From NCBI RefSeq assembly GCF_900100175.1, contig NZ_FNEM01000006.1, forward strand, positions 1 through 64,000: a stretch of 64,000 nucleotides of DNA. Reading direction: 5' to 3'. A program made the translations under genes and the position numbers. This stretch comes from Ferrimonas sediminum. Its GTDB lineage: Bacteria; Pseudomonadota; Gammaproteobacteria; Enterobacterales; Shewanellaceae. Numbering within the stretch: position 1 is the first letter of the stretch; the number at the start of each line of letters is the position of its first letter. Positions 26,427 through 35,776 of the stretch are shown here, one piece after another. The notes under the pieces were generated by a model. The model was not told where the DNA came from and ran no database searches. It worked only from the letters and a program-made list of their open reading frames with translations.

Positions 26427-27344
26427 CTACTTCTGATGTGCGACCACGTACAGCAATTCGGTGGCGATGGTGGCGGCGGCCAGGGCGGTGGTTTCAGCGT
26501 GATCGTAGGCCGGGGCCACTTCGACCACATCCATGCCTACAATCGGCAATTGAGTCAGTTTACGCAGCACTTTAAGTACCTTATCCGTAGTCATGCCGCC
26601 GCATACCGGCGTTCCTGTGCCGGGGGCATAGGCGGGATCCAGGCAGTCAATGTCGAAGGTGAGATACACCGGGCGGTTTCCAACCCGGGCAATAATCTGC
26701 GCGGCAATCTCATCGGCACTGAGATCGTTGGCGCTGTCCGCAGTCAGCACCTCAAACGGGTGATTCTGGTAGTCGTACTCGGTGCGGATGCCTATTTGAA
26801 TGGAGTGCCCGGTATCGATCAGCCCCTCTTTCGGGGCGTGGTAGAACATGGTTCCGTGATCGTAGCGACTGCCCATGCTGTAGGTGTCGGTGTGGGCGTC
26901 AAAGTGGACCAGTGCCAGTTGGCCAAATTTTTTAGCGTGGGCTCTTAATAGTGGCAGAGTCACAAAATGGTCACCACCAAAGGTGAGCATCCGTTTATCG
27001 GCATCAAGCACTGAACCGGCATGGGCTTCCAACCCCTGCAACAGTTGTTCGGCGTCGCCACAGTCGAACACCAGATCGCCGCAATCCACTACGGACAACC
27101 GATCTTCCAGGGCGAAACGCCAGGGATAACGCTGATCTTCCCAGGCCAGATTTACCGAGGCGCGTCGAATGGCATCGGGGCCATTGCGACTGCCGGGACG
27201 GCCGGTAGTGGCCAGATCAAAGGGAACACCGGTGACCACCCAGTCGGCGTTCGACTGGGTTGGACGAAACTCCAGAGGCTGGCGCAAAAAGCCAAAGGCA
27301 TTGGAGTAAAGAGAGTAATCTTTTTTATCGGCAAGCGTTGCCAT
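26427..27344 (-). CDS. speB: Agmatinase
   Basis: A 305-residue ureohydrolase that splits agmatine to putrescine and urea with two manganese ions. Metal-binding motifs are complete: [17 protein letters not shown] (Asp and His ligands) and the late [18 protein letters not shown]. The start at 27344 follows GAGG by seven bases and gives the usual family length; the frame is open 60 codons further upstream without similarity. It sits alone here, but the potABCD uptake genes in the same window show that polyamines are both made and imported. Confidence 0.94.
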   Translation of the reverse strand: MATLADKKDYSLYSNAFGFLRQPLEFRPTQSNADWVVTGVPFDLATTGRPGSRNGPDAIRRASVNLAWEDQRYPWRFALEDRLSVVDCGDLVFDCGDAEQLLQGLEAHAGSVLDADKRMLTFGGDHFVTLPLLRAHAKKFGQLALVHFDAHTDTYSMGSRYDHGTMFYHAPKEGLIDTGHSIQIGIRTEYDYQNHPFEVLTADSANDLSADEIAAQIIARVGNRPVYLTFDIDCLDPAYAPGTGTPVCGGMTTDKVLKVLRKLTQLPIVGMDVVEVAPAYDHAETTALAAATIATELLYVVAHQK

Positions 27345-27558
27345 ACTAACCTCAACACCCATCACGTCGGATGGCGCTGGTAAAGGGGTGAACGAAGGAA
27401 CATTTTCACCCGAGTCCCGGGTTTTGTCACCAAGTTCCCGTCGGCATTCGCGCTTTTTGCTAAAGAACTGCTGTAACAATGACCAGTTGCCCGTCTGAGG
27501 GGCGAAATGTGGCGCGGTGACCATTACACTGAGGCAACCCTGATTTTGGAGAAAACTG

Positions 27559-27822
27559 ATGTCTCATCAATGGCGTGTAGAATGGCAAGGGCATAAGATT
27601 CGGGTGCAGTCGACTTGGGCGGCCGGTACCCGTCTGTACCTGGACGAGCAGTTGGTGGATCGCAACGGCGCCGTTTTCGGCTTGCCGGCACTGCAGCGTG
27701 TGGTGGGGCACCTCGACGATCAACCGGTAAGCGCCGAGGTGCAGTATCAGATGTTCTGGCCGACGGTGAAAATCCGGGTGGGCGAGGAGCTGATTTTCGA
27801 AAAGCGCGCCCGGGCGTTCTAA
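27559..27822 (+). CDS. Small conserved-looking beta-rich protein
   Basis: An 87-residue protein preceded by GGAG eight bases before the ATG. It looks beta-rich, with alternating hydrophobic residues ([31 protein letters not shown]), no cysteine pairs and no signal peptide. I do not recognise the family. Its TAA overlaps the stop of the convergent MurE-like gene in CTAA. A housekeeping neighbour set and good codon structure make it a likely real gene. Confidence 0.65.
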   Translation: MSHQWRVEWQGHKIRVQSTWAAGTRLYLDEQLVDRNGAVFGLPALQRVVGHLDDQPVSAEVQYQMFWPTVKIRVGEELIFEKRARAF

Positions 27823-29243
27823 CGGGAGGCGGGCCTGAGCTGGGTCAGAATCTGCCAGTCGCCGTCATAAGGGGCAGGATGGGCGCGGTCGGCGCTCAGG
27901 TATTGATACTGCTCATCGCCTTTGCCGCATAGCAGCAGCAGGTCGCCAGGCTTCATGGCGGCCAGGGCGGCGGCGATGGCGCCGTGGCGACAGGGGATCT
28001 GCCGGGCTGCCCGATCCGGATCCATACGCTTCAGGATCTGTTCAATCGGCCGGCCTAATGGGTTGTCACAGGTAAAATAGCAGTGATCCGACAGGGTCAG
28101 TGCGGTGGTTCCAATCTGAGCGGCGTCTTCAATCCGATCGCCGGTGACGCCCACCACGGTATGGATGGCGCCCTGACACTGTTGCCGAGCCTGATTGAGT
28201 AACAGACTCAGGCTGGGCTGATTATGCGCATAATCGACAATGGCCTGGCTGCCGTCCGCCCACACCATCCGCTGGCCTCGTCCCGGCGCGGTGCGCAGTT
28301 GCACCAGTTGGTGGATGACAGTGCTCAGGGGGTGGCCGGCGGCCAGCGCGGCACCGATCATCGCCAGGGCATTTTCCACATTGTATTGAAACGGCAAAGC
28401 CAGCCGACAGGGATAACGGTTTTGCTGATAATGCAGCACAAACTCACTGCCCTGAGCCCCACAGTGGTGAATGTCGGCGTACAGGGTTGCGCTGGAATCC
28501 GTGCAGCTGTAACCGATGATATCGGCACGCTGGCGGCAACGATCCGCAATCACGGCGGCACTGTCGTCATCCAGGTTGATCACCGCCGTGCCGCCGGGCT
28601 TAAGCCGATCAATGAGTCGCAGCTTGGCTTGCTGATAGGCATCGCGATGGCCATGGAAGTCGAGGTGATCCTCGCTGATGTTGGTGAATACCGCGACATC
28701 AAACAGCATGGCGTCGACCCGATCCTGGGCCAGTGCATGGCTGCTGACCTCCATCACATGATGACGATACCCCTGTTGCCGTAGCTCATGAAACTGGTTG
28801 AGCAGGGTCACGGCGTCGGCGGTGGTGTTCAGCTGCGGCACAAGATGATTGCCCGCCAGCCGGCCTAATGTGCCGCTGTAGCTGCTGTGGTCTTCCTGGT
28901 TCAGCAGCTGATGCAGGCCATAGGCCACCGTGGTTTTGCCGTTGGTTCCGGTGACGCCTATCTGAGTCAGTCCCTCTGCGGGAAACTGAAGGTAGTGATT
29001 GATCAGGCTGATGCTGGCGGCAAAGCTACCGGTCACCAGGCAGGGAACACTCAGCGCCAGAGGCCGGGTGGCAATCACCACACAGGCGCCAGCATCCACT
29101 GCCGCCTCGGCAAATTGATGGCTGTCCTGATTCAGGCCCTGCTTGCAGACGAAGGCATCGCCGGAGCGTACCGCGCGACTGTCGAGGACAAAGCGGGCCG
29201 GGCCGAGACGGTTTAGGGTGTCGAGAAGCGTTGATTTGAGCAT
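27819..29243 (-). CDS. Stand-alone MurE-like Mur ligase
   Basis: A 474-residue ATP-dependent ligase of the UDP-MurNAc-dipeptide ligase type. Domain 1 binds the UDP part (FVLDSRAVRSGDAFVCKQG), domain 2 has the P-loop GVTGTNGKTT at about residues 94-103, HHVMEVSSHALAQDRV and the carbamylated-Lys region with FTNISEDHLDFHG, and domain 3 follows. At the DNPR motif that binds meso-diaminopimelate in Gram-negative MurE it reads DNPLGRP, with Leu in place of the key Arg. It lies outside any division and cell wall cluster, so it is probably a second copy with changed amino acid specificity. The start at 29243 has a weak ribosome binding site. Confidence 0.82.
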   Translation of the reverse strand: MLKSTLLDTLNRLGPARFVLDSRAVRSGDAFVCKQGLNQDSHQFAEAAVDAGACVVIATRPLALSVPCLVTGSFAASISLINHYLQFPAEGLTQIGVTGTNGKTTVAYGLHQLLNQEDHSSYSGTLGRLAGNHLVPQLNTTADAVTLLNQFHELRQQGYRHHVMEVSSHALAQDRVDAMLFDVAVFTNISEDHLDFHGHRDAYQQAKLRLIDRLKPGGTAVINLDDDSAAVIADRCRQRADIIGYSCTDSSATLYADIHHCGAQGSEFVLHYQQNRYPCRLALPFQYNVENALAMIGAALAAGHPLSTVIHQLVQLRTAPGRGQRMVWADGSQAIVDYAHNQPSLSLLLNQARQQCQGAIHTVVGVTGDRIEDAAQIGTTALTLSDHCYFTCDNPLGRPIEQILKRMDPDRAARQIPCRHGAIAAALAAMKPGDLLLLCGKGDEQYQYLSADRAHPAPYDGDWQILTQLRPASR

Positions 29244-29283
29244 AGGTCTTGAGCCGGGCCTGACGACCCGACGGGAGCTGTGT

Positions 29284-29697
29284 TTAGTTGTCCAATCCTG
29301 CACTTGCCTGACTCTGTTGAATCAGTTCAATCATGTAACCATCGGGGTCGCGGACAAAGGCGATGTGGGTGTTGCCACCCAGTACTGGTCCGGGTTCACG
29401 GGTCACTTCGCCGCCGGCGGCTTTGATCTTGGCGCAGGCCTGGTAGATGTCATCAAAACCGAGAGCCAGGTGGCCAAAGGCGTTGCCAGGATCGTAATCG
29501 CTGACGCCCCAGTTATAGGTCAGTTCGACCACCGCATGACCCTCTTTCTCTTCTCCGTAACCGACAAACGCCAAGGTGTACTTGTACTCTGGATTTTCTG
29601 ATTTACGCAGTAGGGTCATGCCCAGGACGTCGGTATAGAATTGAATGGAGCGATCGAGATCGCCCACGCGCAGCATAGTGTGCAGCATTTGTGGCAT
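29284..29697 (-). CDS. gloA: Lactoylglutathione lyase (glyoxalase I)
   Basis: A 137-residue VOC-fold metalloenzyme that isomerises the methylglyoxal-glutathione hemithioacetal to S-lactoylglutathione. Nickel-type ligands are in place: His in [10 protein letters not shown], Glu in the first beta-repeat, His in FGHLALGF, and Glu in GYMIELIQQ. Length equals the E. coli enzyme. The start at 29697 follows AAGGAA; the frame is open to 29865 but the extra 56 codons have no similarity to the family. Confidence 0.95.
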   Translation of the reverse strand: MPQMLHTMLRVGDLDRSIQFYTDVLGMTLLRKSENPEYKYTLAFVGYGEEKEGHAVVELTYNWGVSDYDPGNAFGHLALGFDDIYQACAKIKAAGGEVTREPGPVLGGNTHIAFVRDPDGYMIELIQQSQASAGLDN

Positions 29698-30473
29698 GGG
29701 GTGCGTTCCTTGATTGTCAATTATGGCGCAAAGTGTAATGCCTAATCTGCCACGGGTCGACCCGCGAAAAGCCAGATTGATGCCTGGCGAGCAAAATTTT
29801 CTGCCTGTGGAACCAGGAGTAAAATGAGCCAAGATCAGGAAGTTAACAAGGCTTTGGTGGAGCAACCGGCATCCTACGGCTGCGGCAAACCAGGGTTAGC
29901 TGCGATGGGGGAGTCGGTTACTATCCTGTGAAGGCTTACCCAATGATCACTCCGCTCTGTTGTGAGTCGTTTCCGTTGCGGTGGCTTTTGGGCGCCGTTA
30001 TTGGCAGTAATAGTGTGGATTCTCAGGTGGTTTGCCTGTTTTGGTGCGCACAATCCAGACATAATCGCTAATAATTTTTTCTCTTTTGGGTTTTGGTGGG
30101 GGTGATCTGCACATATAAGCGCATGATTATTCGCCTGTTGCGACTTTGTCCATTGCCACCGTGAGTGATTGCCGTTGGGTCGTTAGGAGTGATAATAAAG
30201 CCGATTTTTTTGGAGTAAATCCTTGATAAGCTGGTTCAAATTCAAGAGGCAAAGACTGTCACGCTTAGTTGCCAAACGGGGGCTCAAGTCGGCAAGGTTG
30301 TTCGCGGGATAATTGATTAAGTGCATTAATAATCAATAGTTTATGAGAGTGAGTGTCGGCAGGGGCCGTCCGGGTGTAAACTGGTGTAAGCCCTTGATCG
30401 CATCAGTAATTTCAGTATTATCGAAGGACTGCTGACTGAGCAGTGATAACGGTTTGTATAAAGGGGTTGGCGT
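29698..30473. other. 776-base intergenic region upstream of uvrY
   Basis: No supported gene. It contains the divergent promoters of gloA and uvrY. AT-rich patches (30100-30240 and 30310-30350) alternate with GC-rich ones. A 62-codon minus frame at 29874-30062 has no ribosome binding site. A small RNA could hide here, but I see no clear hairpin plus T-run. Confidence 0.4.
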
Positions 30474-31115
30474 TTGATCCATATCTACCTAGTTGACGAC
30501 CACGCACTGGTGCGTACCGGCATCCGTCGAATCTTGGATGATGAGCGGGGCATCAAAGTGGTTGGTGAAGCCGAAGACGGTGAAGTCGCGGTAAACTGGT
30601 GCCGCAAAAACGATGTTGATGTCATTTTAATGGACATGAACATGCCGGGCATTGGCGGTTTGGAGGCCACTCGTAAGATTCTCCGTTTTAATCCCGACGC
30701 CAAGATCATTGTGTTGACCATCCATACCGAAGAGCCGTTTCCCACCAAGGTGATGCAGGCCGGCGCTGCGGGCTACCTGACCAAGAATGCGCCTCCGGGC
30801 GAAATGGTTCAGGCGATTCGCCAGGTGGCATGCGGTCAGCGCTACCTGTCTCCGCAGATTGCCCAGCAGATGGCGTTGAATAAATTCAAGACCGAAGAGA
30901 ACCCGTTCGACGACCTGTCGGAGCGGGAACTGCAGATCATGATGATGATTACCGCCGGACAGAAGGTCAGCGACATCTCCGAAAGCCTGAATCTGAGCCC
31001 TAAGACCGTCAACAGTTATCGCTACCGCCTGTTCCAGAAGCTGAACATCGGCGGCGATGTGGAGTTGACCCGTCTGGCCATTCGCTATGGTATGCTGGAT
31101 GCAGAGAAACTCTGA
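30474..31115 (+). CDS. uvrY: Two-component response regulator UvrY (GacA/SirA/VarA)
   Basis: A 213-residue NarL-type regulator, partner of BarA, which activates Csr small RNAs and so controls carbon flow and virulence or biofilm traits. The receiver domain (residues 1-120) keeps the acidic pocket DD at 8-9, the phosphoacceptor Asp in VILMDMNMPG, and Lys in LTKNAPP. The C-terminal LuxR-type helix-turn-helix reads LSERELQIMMMITAGQKVSDISESLNLSPKTVNSYRYR. The start is TTG at 30474, eight bases after AAGGGG. It is 12 bases upstream of uvrC, as in other gammaproteobacteria. Confidence 0.96.
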   Translation: MIHIYLVDDHALVRTGIRRILDDERGIKVVGEAEDGEVAVNWCRKNDVDVILMDMNMPGIGGLEATRKILRFNPDAKIIVLTIHTEEPFPTKVMQAGAAGYLTKNAPPGEMVQAIRQVACGQRYLSPQIAQQMALNKFKTEENPFDDLSERELQIMMMITAGQKVSDISESLNLSPKTVNSYRYRLFQKLNIGGDVELTRLAIRYGMLDAEKL

Positions 31116-31127
31116 TCCCCAGCTTGA

Positions 31128-32966
31128 ATGACCGACACACAATTTGATGCCAAGGCGTTTTTAAAGGCCGTAACTTCCCAACCTGGGGTGTATCGTATGT
31201 ACGATGCCCCCGGCGGTACGGTGATCTACGTCGGCAAGGCCAAAAACCTTAAGAAACGACTCAGCTCCTATTTTCGCACCCAGTTGCCCGATGCCAAGAC
31301 CCAGGCGCTGGTGGCCAACATCGGCTTTATCGAAGTCACCGTTACCCATACCGAAACCGAAGCGCTGATCCTGGAGCACGATTACATTAAGTTGTACATG
31401 CCCAGGTACAACGTTCTGCTTAGAGACGACAAATCCTACCCCTACATCTTCTTGTCCCAGCACCGGCACCCCAAACTGGGGTTTCATCGTGGCCCCCGGC
31501 GGGCCAAGGGCCGTTACTTCGGGCCATTTCCCAATGGCGGTGCCGTTCGCGACAGTCTGCACCTGATGCAGAAGCTGTTTCCCATTCGACAGTGTGAAGA
31601 CGGCTATTACAAAGCCCGTTCCCGGCCGTGCCTGCAATACCAGCTTAAGCGCTGCAGTGCCCCCTGCGTCGGTAAGATCAGCGATGAGGATTACGCCGAG
31701 CAGGTCAAAATGGCGACCCTGTTTCTTCAAGGCAAAAACCGCCAGGTGATCGATCAACTGGTGGGCTGGATGGAACAGGCCAGTAACGACCTGAACTTTG
31801 AAAAGGCGGCCCTGTACCGGGATCAGATACAGGCGATGCGCACGGTGCAGGAACAGCAGGGCGTGCACGGCTCTCTGGGCCAAATGGACGTGGTGGGGGT
31901 GGCTACCGACAAAGGCATGGCCTGTTGCCATATGCTGTTCATTCGAGAGGGCAAGATTCTGGGCAGCCGTAGCTACTTTCCCAACCTGCCGGCAGACACC
32001 AGTGACGACGAATTGCTGACCTCGTTTCTGCTGCAGTTTTACCTCGGCGGCGGCGACGAGCGTCAGGTCCCGCCGGAGATCATCCTGCCGTTGATGCCGG
32101 AAGATCAGCTGCCGTTGCAGGAGGCGCTGACCCAGCGCGGCAACCATAAGGTGACCCTGAAACACACCGTCCGTGCCGATCGGGCGCAGTTTCAGCGGCT
32201 GGCCCAGACCAATGCGGTGACCGCACTCTCCAGCAAGGTGGCCCATAAAACCACAGTGGCGGATCGCTACCGGTTGCTGAATGAGACACTGGAACTGAGT
32301 CAGCCCATCAGCCGAATGGAGTGCTTCGACATCAGTCATACCATGGGGGAGCGCACTGTCGCCAGCTGCGTGGTGTTTGACGCCGAGGGGCCGTCGAAGC
32401 GGGACTATCGGCGCTATAACATCGATGGCATTACCCCGGGAGACGATTATGCCGCCATGGCCCAGGCCCTGAGGCGGCGGTTCGATAAAGTGGTGGAGGA
32501 GGTCAATATTCCCACCATTTTGTTTATCGACGGCGGGCGTGGCCAGTTGAGTCAGGCGGAAACCATTGTCGAAGAGACTCTGGGAGCCAAAGGCTTGAGG
32601 CTGCCGCTGCTGATTGGTGTGGCCAAAGGGGAGGGGCGTAAGCCGGGTTTGGAAACCCTGTTTGTCGGCTTTACCCGGGAGGTGATCGATCTGGCCGCCG
32701 ACTCGCCGGCCCTGCACCTGATTCAACACATTCGGGACGAGGCCCACCGGTTTGCCATTTCCGGCCATCGGGCGGCGCGGGGCAAAGCCCGATCCCAATC
32801 CACCCTCGAACAGATCCCCGGAGTGGGCGCCAAACGACGTCAATCTCTGCTCAAATACATGGGCGGATTGCAGGAGATCAAAGGGGCCAGTGTTGAGGAA
32901 TTGAGCAAAGTACCGGGAATTAGCGCAGAACTGGCACAAAAGATACATGACGCATTGCGCGGCTAA
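31128..32966 (+). CDS. uvrC: Excinuclease ABC subunit C
   Basis: A 612-residue nuclease that makes both incisions of nucleotide excision repair after UvrA/UvrB load on damage. Domains in order: GIY-YIG (from residue 15, [25 protein letters not shown]), a Cys cluster ([13 protein letters not shown]), the UVR motif binding UvrB (about 205-240), the RNase H-like 5' nuclease ([11 protein letters not shown]), and two helix-hairpin-helix motifs at the C-terminus ([10 protein letters not shown] and [10 protein letters not shown]). Full length. Co-transcribed with uvrY. Confidence 0.97.
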   Translation: MTDTQFDAKAFLKAVTSQPGVYRMYDAPGGTVIYVGKAKNLKKRLSSYFRTQLPDAKTQALVANIGFIEVTVTHTETEALILEHDYIKLYMPRYNVLLRDDKSYPYIFLSQHRHPKLGFHRGPRRAKGRYFGPFPNGGAVRDSLHLMQKLFPIRQCEDGYYKARSRPCLQYQLKRCSAPCVGKISDEDYAEQVKMATLFLQGKNRQVIDQLVGWMEQASNDLNFEKAALYRDQIQAMRTVQEQQGVHGSLGQMDVVGVATDKGMACCHMLFIREGKILGSRSYFPNLPADTSDDELLTSFLLQFYLGGGDERQVPPEIILPLMPEDQLPLQEALTQRGNHKVTLKHTVRADRAQFQRLAQTNAVTALSSKVAHKTTVADRYRLLNETLELSQPISRMECFDISHTMGERTVASCVVFDAEGPSKRDYRRYNIDGITPGDDYAAMAQALRRRFDKVVEEVNIPTILFIDGGRGQLSQAETIVEETLGAKGLRLPLLIGVAKGEGRKPGLETLFVGFTREVIDLAADSPALHLIQHIRDEAHRFAISGHRAARGKARSQSTLEQIPGVGAKRRQSLLKYMGGLQEIKGASVEELSKVPGISAELAQKIHDALRG

Positions 32967-33016
32967 CCGCTTTTGGGCATGATTGACGGCTACGTGAGCC
33001 AGCTAGGGCGTTTGTT

Positions 33017-33571
33017 TTGACCTTTAATATTCCAAATATTCTCACACTGTTACGGCTCGTACTGATCCCGTTCTTTTTGGTGTTCTTTTATCTACCGTGG
33101 GAATACGCATACGTGACCGCAGCGGGTATCTTCATGCTGGCGGCGTTTACCGATGCACTGGATGGCTACCTGGCACGAAAACTCAACCAGACTACGCCGT
33201 TTGGCGCCTTTCTCGATCCGGTGGTCGACAAGGTGATGGTCGCCAGTGCCCTGGTGGTGCTGGTGCAGAGTTACGAAAGCTCCATCTGGATGACCATCGC
33301 CGCCATTATTATGATCGGCCGGGAGATTGTGATTTCAGCCCTGCGTGAGTGGATGGCGGAGATGGGCAAACGCAGTAGCGTGGCGGTGTCCTGGATTGGC
33401 AAATTCAAAACCGCCGCCCAGATGCTGGCCATTACCGGCCTGATTGCGCAGATGAGCGAGGAGATGGTCAATATCTCCATGGTGATGCTGTATGTGGCCA
33501 CGGCACTGACCCTATGGTCTATGCTGGTGTATCTGAAAGCGGCCTGGAAGGATCTGAGTGCTCACGGTTAA
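33017..33571 (+). CDS. pgsA: CDP-diacylglycerol-glycerol-3-phosphate 3-phosphatidyltransferase
   Basis: A 184-residue inner-membrane enzyme that makes phosphatidylglycerophosphate, the first committed step to phosphatidylglycerol and cardiolipin. The CDP-alcohol phosphatidyltransferase motif D-x2-D-G-x2-A-R-x8-G-x3-D-x3-D is complete in ALDGYLARKLNQTTPFGAFL followed by DPVVDK. About five membrane helices. The start is TTG at 33017, giving MTFNIPNILTLLRLVLIPFF, which matches the family N-terminus. It follows uvrC by 50 bases in conserved order. Confidence 0.96.
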   Translation: MTFNIPNILTLLRLVLIPFFLVFFYLPWEYAYVTAAGIFMLAAFTDALDGYLARKLNQTTPFGAFLDPVVDKVMVASALVVLVQSYESSIWMTIAAIIMIGREIVISALREWMAEMGKRSSVAVSWIGKFKTAAQMLAITGLIAQMSEEMVNISMVMLYVATALTLWSMLVYLKAAWKDLSAHG

Positions 33572-33622
33572 ACCCCATTGGCCGTTTTGACAGCAGTTAA
33601 CCTGTTTGAAGACAAATGGTTA

Positions 33623-33650
33623 TTGACGGCGGTTAGGGTTTAAGTAGAAT
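33623..33650 (+). promoter_or_regulatory. Promoter of the tRNA-Cys/tRNA-Leu operon
   Basis: -35 TTGACG (33623-33628), 16-bp spacer, -10 TAGAAT (33645-33650), 33 bases before mature tRNA-Cys. Confidence 0.7.
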
Positions 33651-33683
33651 ACACAGCGTCTTCGGGGACGAAGGCAGAAAAAT

Positions 33684-33757
33684 GGCGCGTTGGCAGAGTG
33701 GCTATGCAGCGGATTGCAAATCCGTGGACCTCGGTTCGACTCCGGGACGCGCCTCCA
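33684..33757 (+). tRNA. tRNA-Cys (anticodon GCA), copy 1
   Basis: A 74-base tRNA with encoded CCA. Acceptor GGCGCGT pairs with ACGCGCC, the anticodon loop reads ATTGCAAAT, and the T-arm GGTTCGACTCC is canonical. It follows pgsA as in E. coli, but the tRNA-Gly gene that precedes it there is absent here. Identical in sequence to the copy at 47812. Confidence 0.97.
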
Positions 33758-33797
33758 CTATTTGGAATAGAGATGCCGGATACGGTGCCTGTATTCT

Positions 33798-33884
33798 GCC
33801 CTGGTGGTGAAATTGGTAGACACAAGGGATTTAAAATCCCTCGCTGGTAACAGCGTGCCGGTTCAAGTCCGGCCCGGGGCACCA
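33798..33884 (+). tRNA. tRNA-Leu (anticodon TAA)
   Basis: An 87-base class II tRNA with encoded CCA. Acceptor GCCCTGG pairs with CCGGGGC, the anticodon stem is AGGGA/TCCCT with loop TTTAAAA, and there is a long variable arm (CTCGCTGGTAACAGCG). Its 3' 39 bases are duplicated at 39427-39465, marking it as the insertion target of the island downstream. Confidence 0.97.
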
Positions 33885-33952
33885 TCTTCTGACCCTTGTG
33901 GTTAGTACATTAAAGCTCAATCTCCTTCGGAGGTTGGGCTTTTTTGTTGTCT
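33846..33952 (+). repeat. Left 107-bp direct repeat (attL-like) of the tRNA-Leu island
   Basis: Bases 33846-33952 recur without mismatch at 39427-39533. The repeat starts in the variable arm of tRNA-Leu, covers its 3' end and the terminator, and ends with GTTGTCT. Unlike most att cores (15-50 bp), it is long. Confidence 0.9.
33914..33946 (+). terminator. Terminator of the tRNA operon
   Basis: A 12-bp stem (AGCTCAATCTCC with GGAGGTTGGGCT, including G-T pairs) with a TTC loop and a run of six T. A perfect copy lies at 39495-39527 within the second direct repeat. Confidence 0.9.
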
Positions 33953-34244
33953 GCCTACCCTTCGTATTTAATATGTGGTTTTCTTACCACTCACGCAGAA
34001 GTGCATTCCCATTTACTTTAAATTCGTAACTAAAATTGTGACTAAACTGGACCGTGGGAGTCCCAGATGGCAATGGGGTCAGAACAGACGATACCTATCG
34101 ACATCGGCTGTGTGACCAAGGTGTCGTAACCGCGGCCAATTTAGTAGGGAAGGAGCACCGTCGCGGCGCACCCAGTGACGGGGAAATCCGTTATCCGAGT
34201 CGCTCGCGATGACGCGATTCACGATTGAAAAGCCATTCAGGCAA

Positions 34245-35125
34245 TTACTGGAATACCAAATTTTTGGAGATTTTCTGTTTTATAAAATTGATAAAACATC
34301 GAACTTTAAGGGGGACATAGTGGCTTTGCGGATAGATCGCGTTAACAGGAAGCGGTGTTGCCACAAAGTCAGATAATACCGGTTCCAGCCTACCTGATTT
34401 AAGGTGTTCATCAAGCATCCAGATATTTAACTGGGCAAGGCCTGCCCCATCAAGCACCAGTTTCAGGATCACATCACCATTATCGCCTTGGATGTTGCCA
34501 TTCAAGGCGACAGAGACGTTTGGGTCGTGATGGGAAAAATGCCAGATGTTAATGCTCTTCAGCATCGAATAGATCAGACAGTTGTGTCTTTGCAGGTCCG
34601 CCGGCTCTTTGGGTTCTCCGTGCTGTGCCAGATAATCGGGAGCGGCGACCAATAGCATAGGGTTGTCGAACAGGTGCCTGGCGACCAGGGATGAGTCCTC
34701 CAGCACCTTAGTCCGGATGGCGACGTCGACGCCTTCACTGATAAGGTCTACATGCTTGTCACTTAACGCCAGATCTACCTCAATATCGGGGGAGAGTGAC
34801 AGAAACTCAGCCAAACTCGGTGCAATGACCAGGCGGCCAAACACTACCGGTGCTGCAACCCGGAGAACGCCTTGAGGCGTTGCCACCCGGGAACTGATCA
34901 ACGCAAGTGCCTCATCCAGTTCGGACAGAATTGCCACACATTTGTCATAGTACTCTACGCCGGCCTGGGTCAGAGTCCGTTCGCGGCTGCTGCGGGTTAA
35001 CCGCTTGCCCTGAGTTTGGCCTCTAAAGCAGACACCGTTTTACCGATTCTGCCTTGAGTCGAGCTCTGTTCTCTGGCCGCCGATGAAACACTACCAGTCT
35101 GTACAACTCGAACAAATGCTCGCAT
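34245..35125 (-). pseudogene. LysR-family regulator, frameshifted
   Basis: The effector-binding domain (frame 34245-34937 and on to about 35010) is intact, from TLTQAGVEYYDKC through VATPQGVLRVAAPVVFGRL to the end. The helix-turn-helix lies upstream in another frame, starting at the ATG at 35125 (MRAFVRVVQTGSVSSAAREQ, then TVSALEAKLR) and running into a stop. The junction is near 35010, where two extra bases, or one missing, would rejoin LEAKL to GKRLTRSS. The frame continues upstream of 35125 for several LysR-like codons (DQLSA) without a normal start codon. It is probably inactive. It is divergent from the catabolic operon it may once have regulated. Confidence 0.75.
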
Positions 35126-35153
35126 GGCGCTCAGTTGATCCGCTCTCCCTTGC

Positions 35154-35184
35154 TAGCATGAATTCCATATTGGAATTCATGCTA
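35154..35184. promoter_or_regulatory. 31-bp perfect palindrome between the LysR pseudogene and the island operon
   Basis: Arms TAGCATGAATTCCA and TGGAATTCATGCTA, 14 bp each, surround a TAT centre. It lies 28 bases upstream of the LysR start and about 200 bases upstream of the operon's first gene; AT-rich -10-like sequence (TTATATTCT) follows at about 35200. This looks like an operator for a dimeric regulator rather than a terminator. A 34-codon frame at 35227-35331 between it and the operon is not supported as a gene. Confidence 0.6.
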
Positions 35185-35385
35185 TTCAAAATGCCCTAGT
35201 TATATTCTTAAAGCGCAGTATCTATCATGAGTCTCAGTGTCAACGACAGCGATTACCGGCGGTGGCGCCCGATGGGCGAATTCGAGCTGAAGCGGTCGTT
35301 TGATCCGGTTGTGTCTGAAACCCATCGCTAAGCGGTGACCGGCTGCAGCCTATTTGATACGAGATATCTAGAGAGGTAATCAATC

Positions 35386-35709
35386 ATGGCAAAAGATCTT
35401 GTTTTTTATGTTGAATTTGATGTTAAGCCCGAGAGTGTCGACAAGTTTGTCAAAGGCGCCACCGGCGTCCTGGAGGCGATGTCCAAAGAGGACACCTTTG
35501 TCTCCACCTACTTCCATCGGGACGCCAATAACCCGAATAAATTCACTCTGTATGAGCGCTGGAATGAGCCGTCGATGGACGACTTTATGAAGAACCAGTT
35601 GCAGGGCAAGTCCTACCGCGATGAATACGAGGCCTACCTGCCAGATCTGTTGGCCAGCCCCCGTAAATTCACCGTGCTGGATCCCATCGATGAGTGGGAA
35701 AGCAAGTAA
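35386..35709 (+). CDS. Antibiotic biosynthesis monooxygenase (ABM/YgiN)-fold protein
   Basis: A 107-residue dimeric ferredoxin-like protein of the ABM family. Family members oxidise quinols or act as small cofactor-free oxygenases. The first strand LVFYVEFDVKPESVDKFVKG and the later FTLYERWNEPSMDDFMKN (the E-x-W motif) fit well, as does the C-terminal strand. AGAGAGGT precedes the ATG at good spacing. First gene of the rightward island operon, 67 bases before the SnoaL gene. Substrate unknown. Confidence 0.8.
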   Translation: MAKDLVFYVEFDVKPESVDKFVKGATGVLEAMSKEDTFVSTYFHRDANNPNKFTLYERWNEPSMDDFMKNQLQGKSYRDEYEAYLPDLLASPRKFTVLDPIDEWESK

Positions 35710-35776
35710 TCCCGCGTTTCACATTGACCGTTAACAGCCTCAGGCAGCCTCCTGAGGCTGAGATAAGGAGAGAATC

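Noticed and set aside
31161-32948. A 595-codon open frame antisense to uvrC
   Set aside because: The plus strand is unquestionably uvrC with all domains. The antisense frame is a by-product of GC-rich codon use and has no ribosome binding site or family resemblance.
33953-34244. Integrase remnant at the left end of the island
   Set aside because: This is where an integrase gene would be expected, but no frame on either strand shows tyrosine recombinase motifs.
35227-35331. 34-codon frame between the palindrome and the ABM gene
   Set aside because: No ribosome binding site; the short product resembles nothing that I know. It may be a relic, but I cannot support it.
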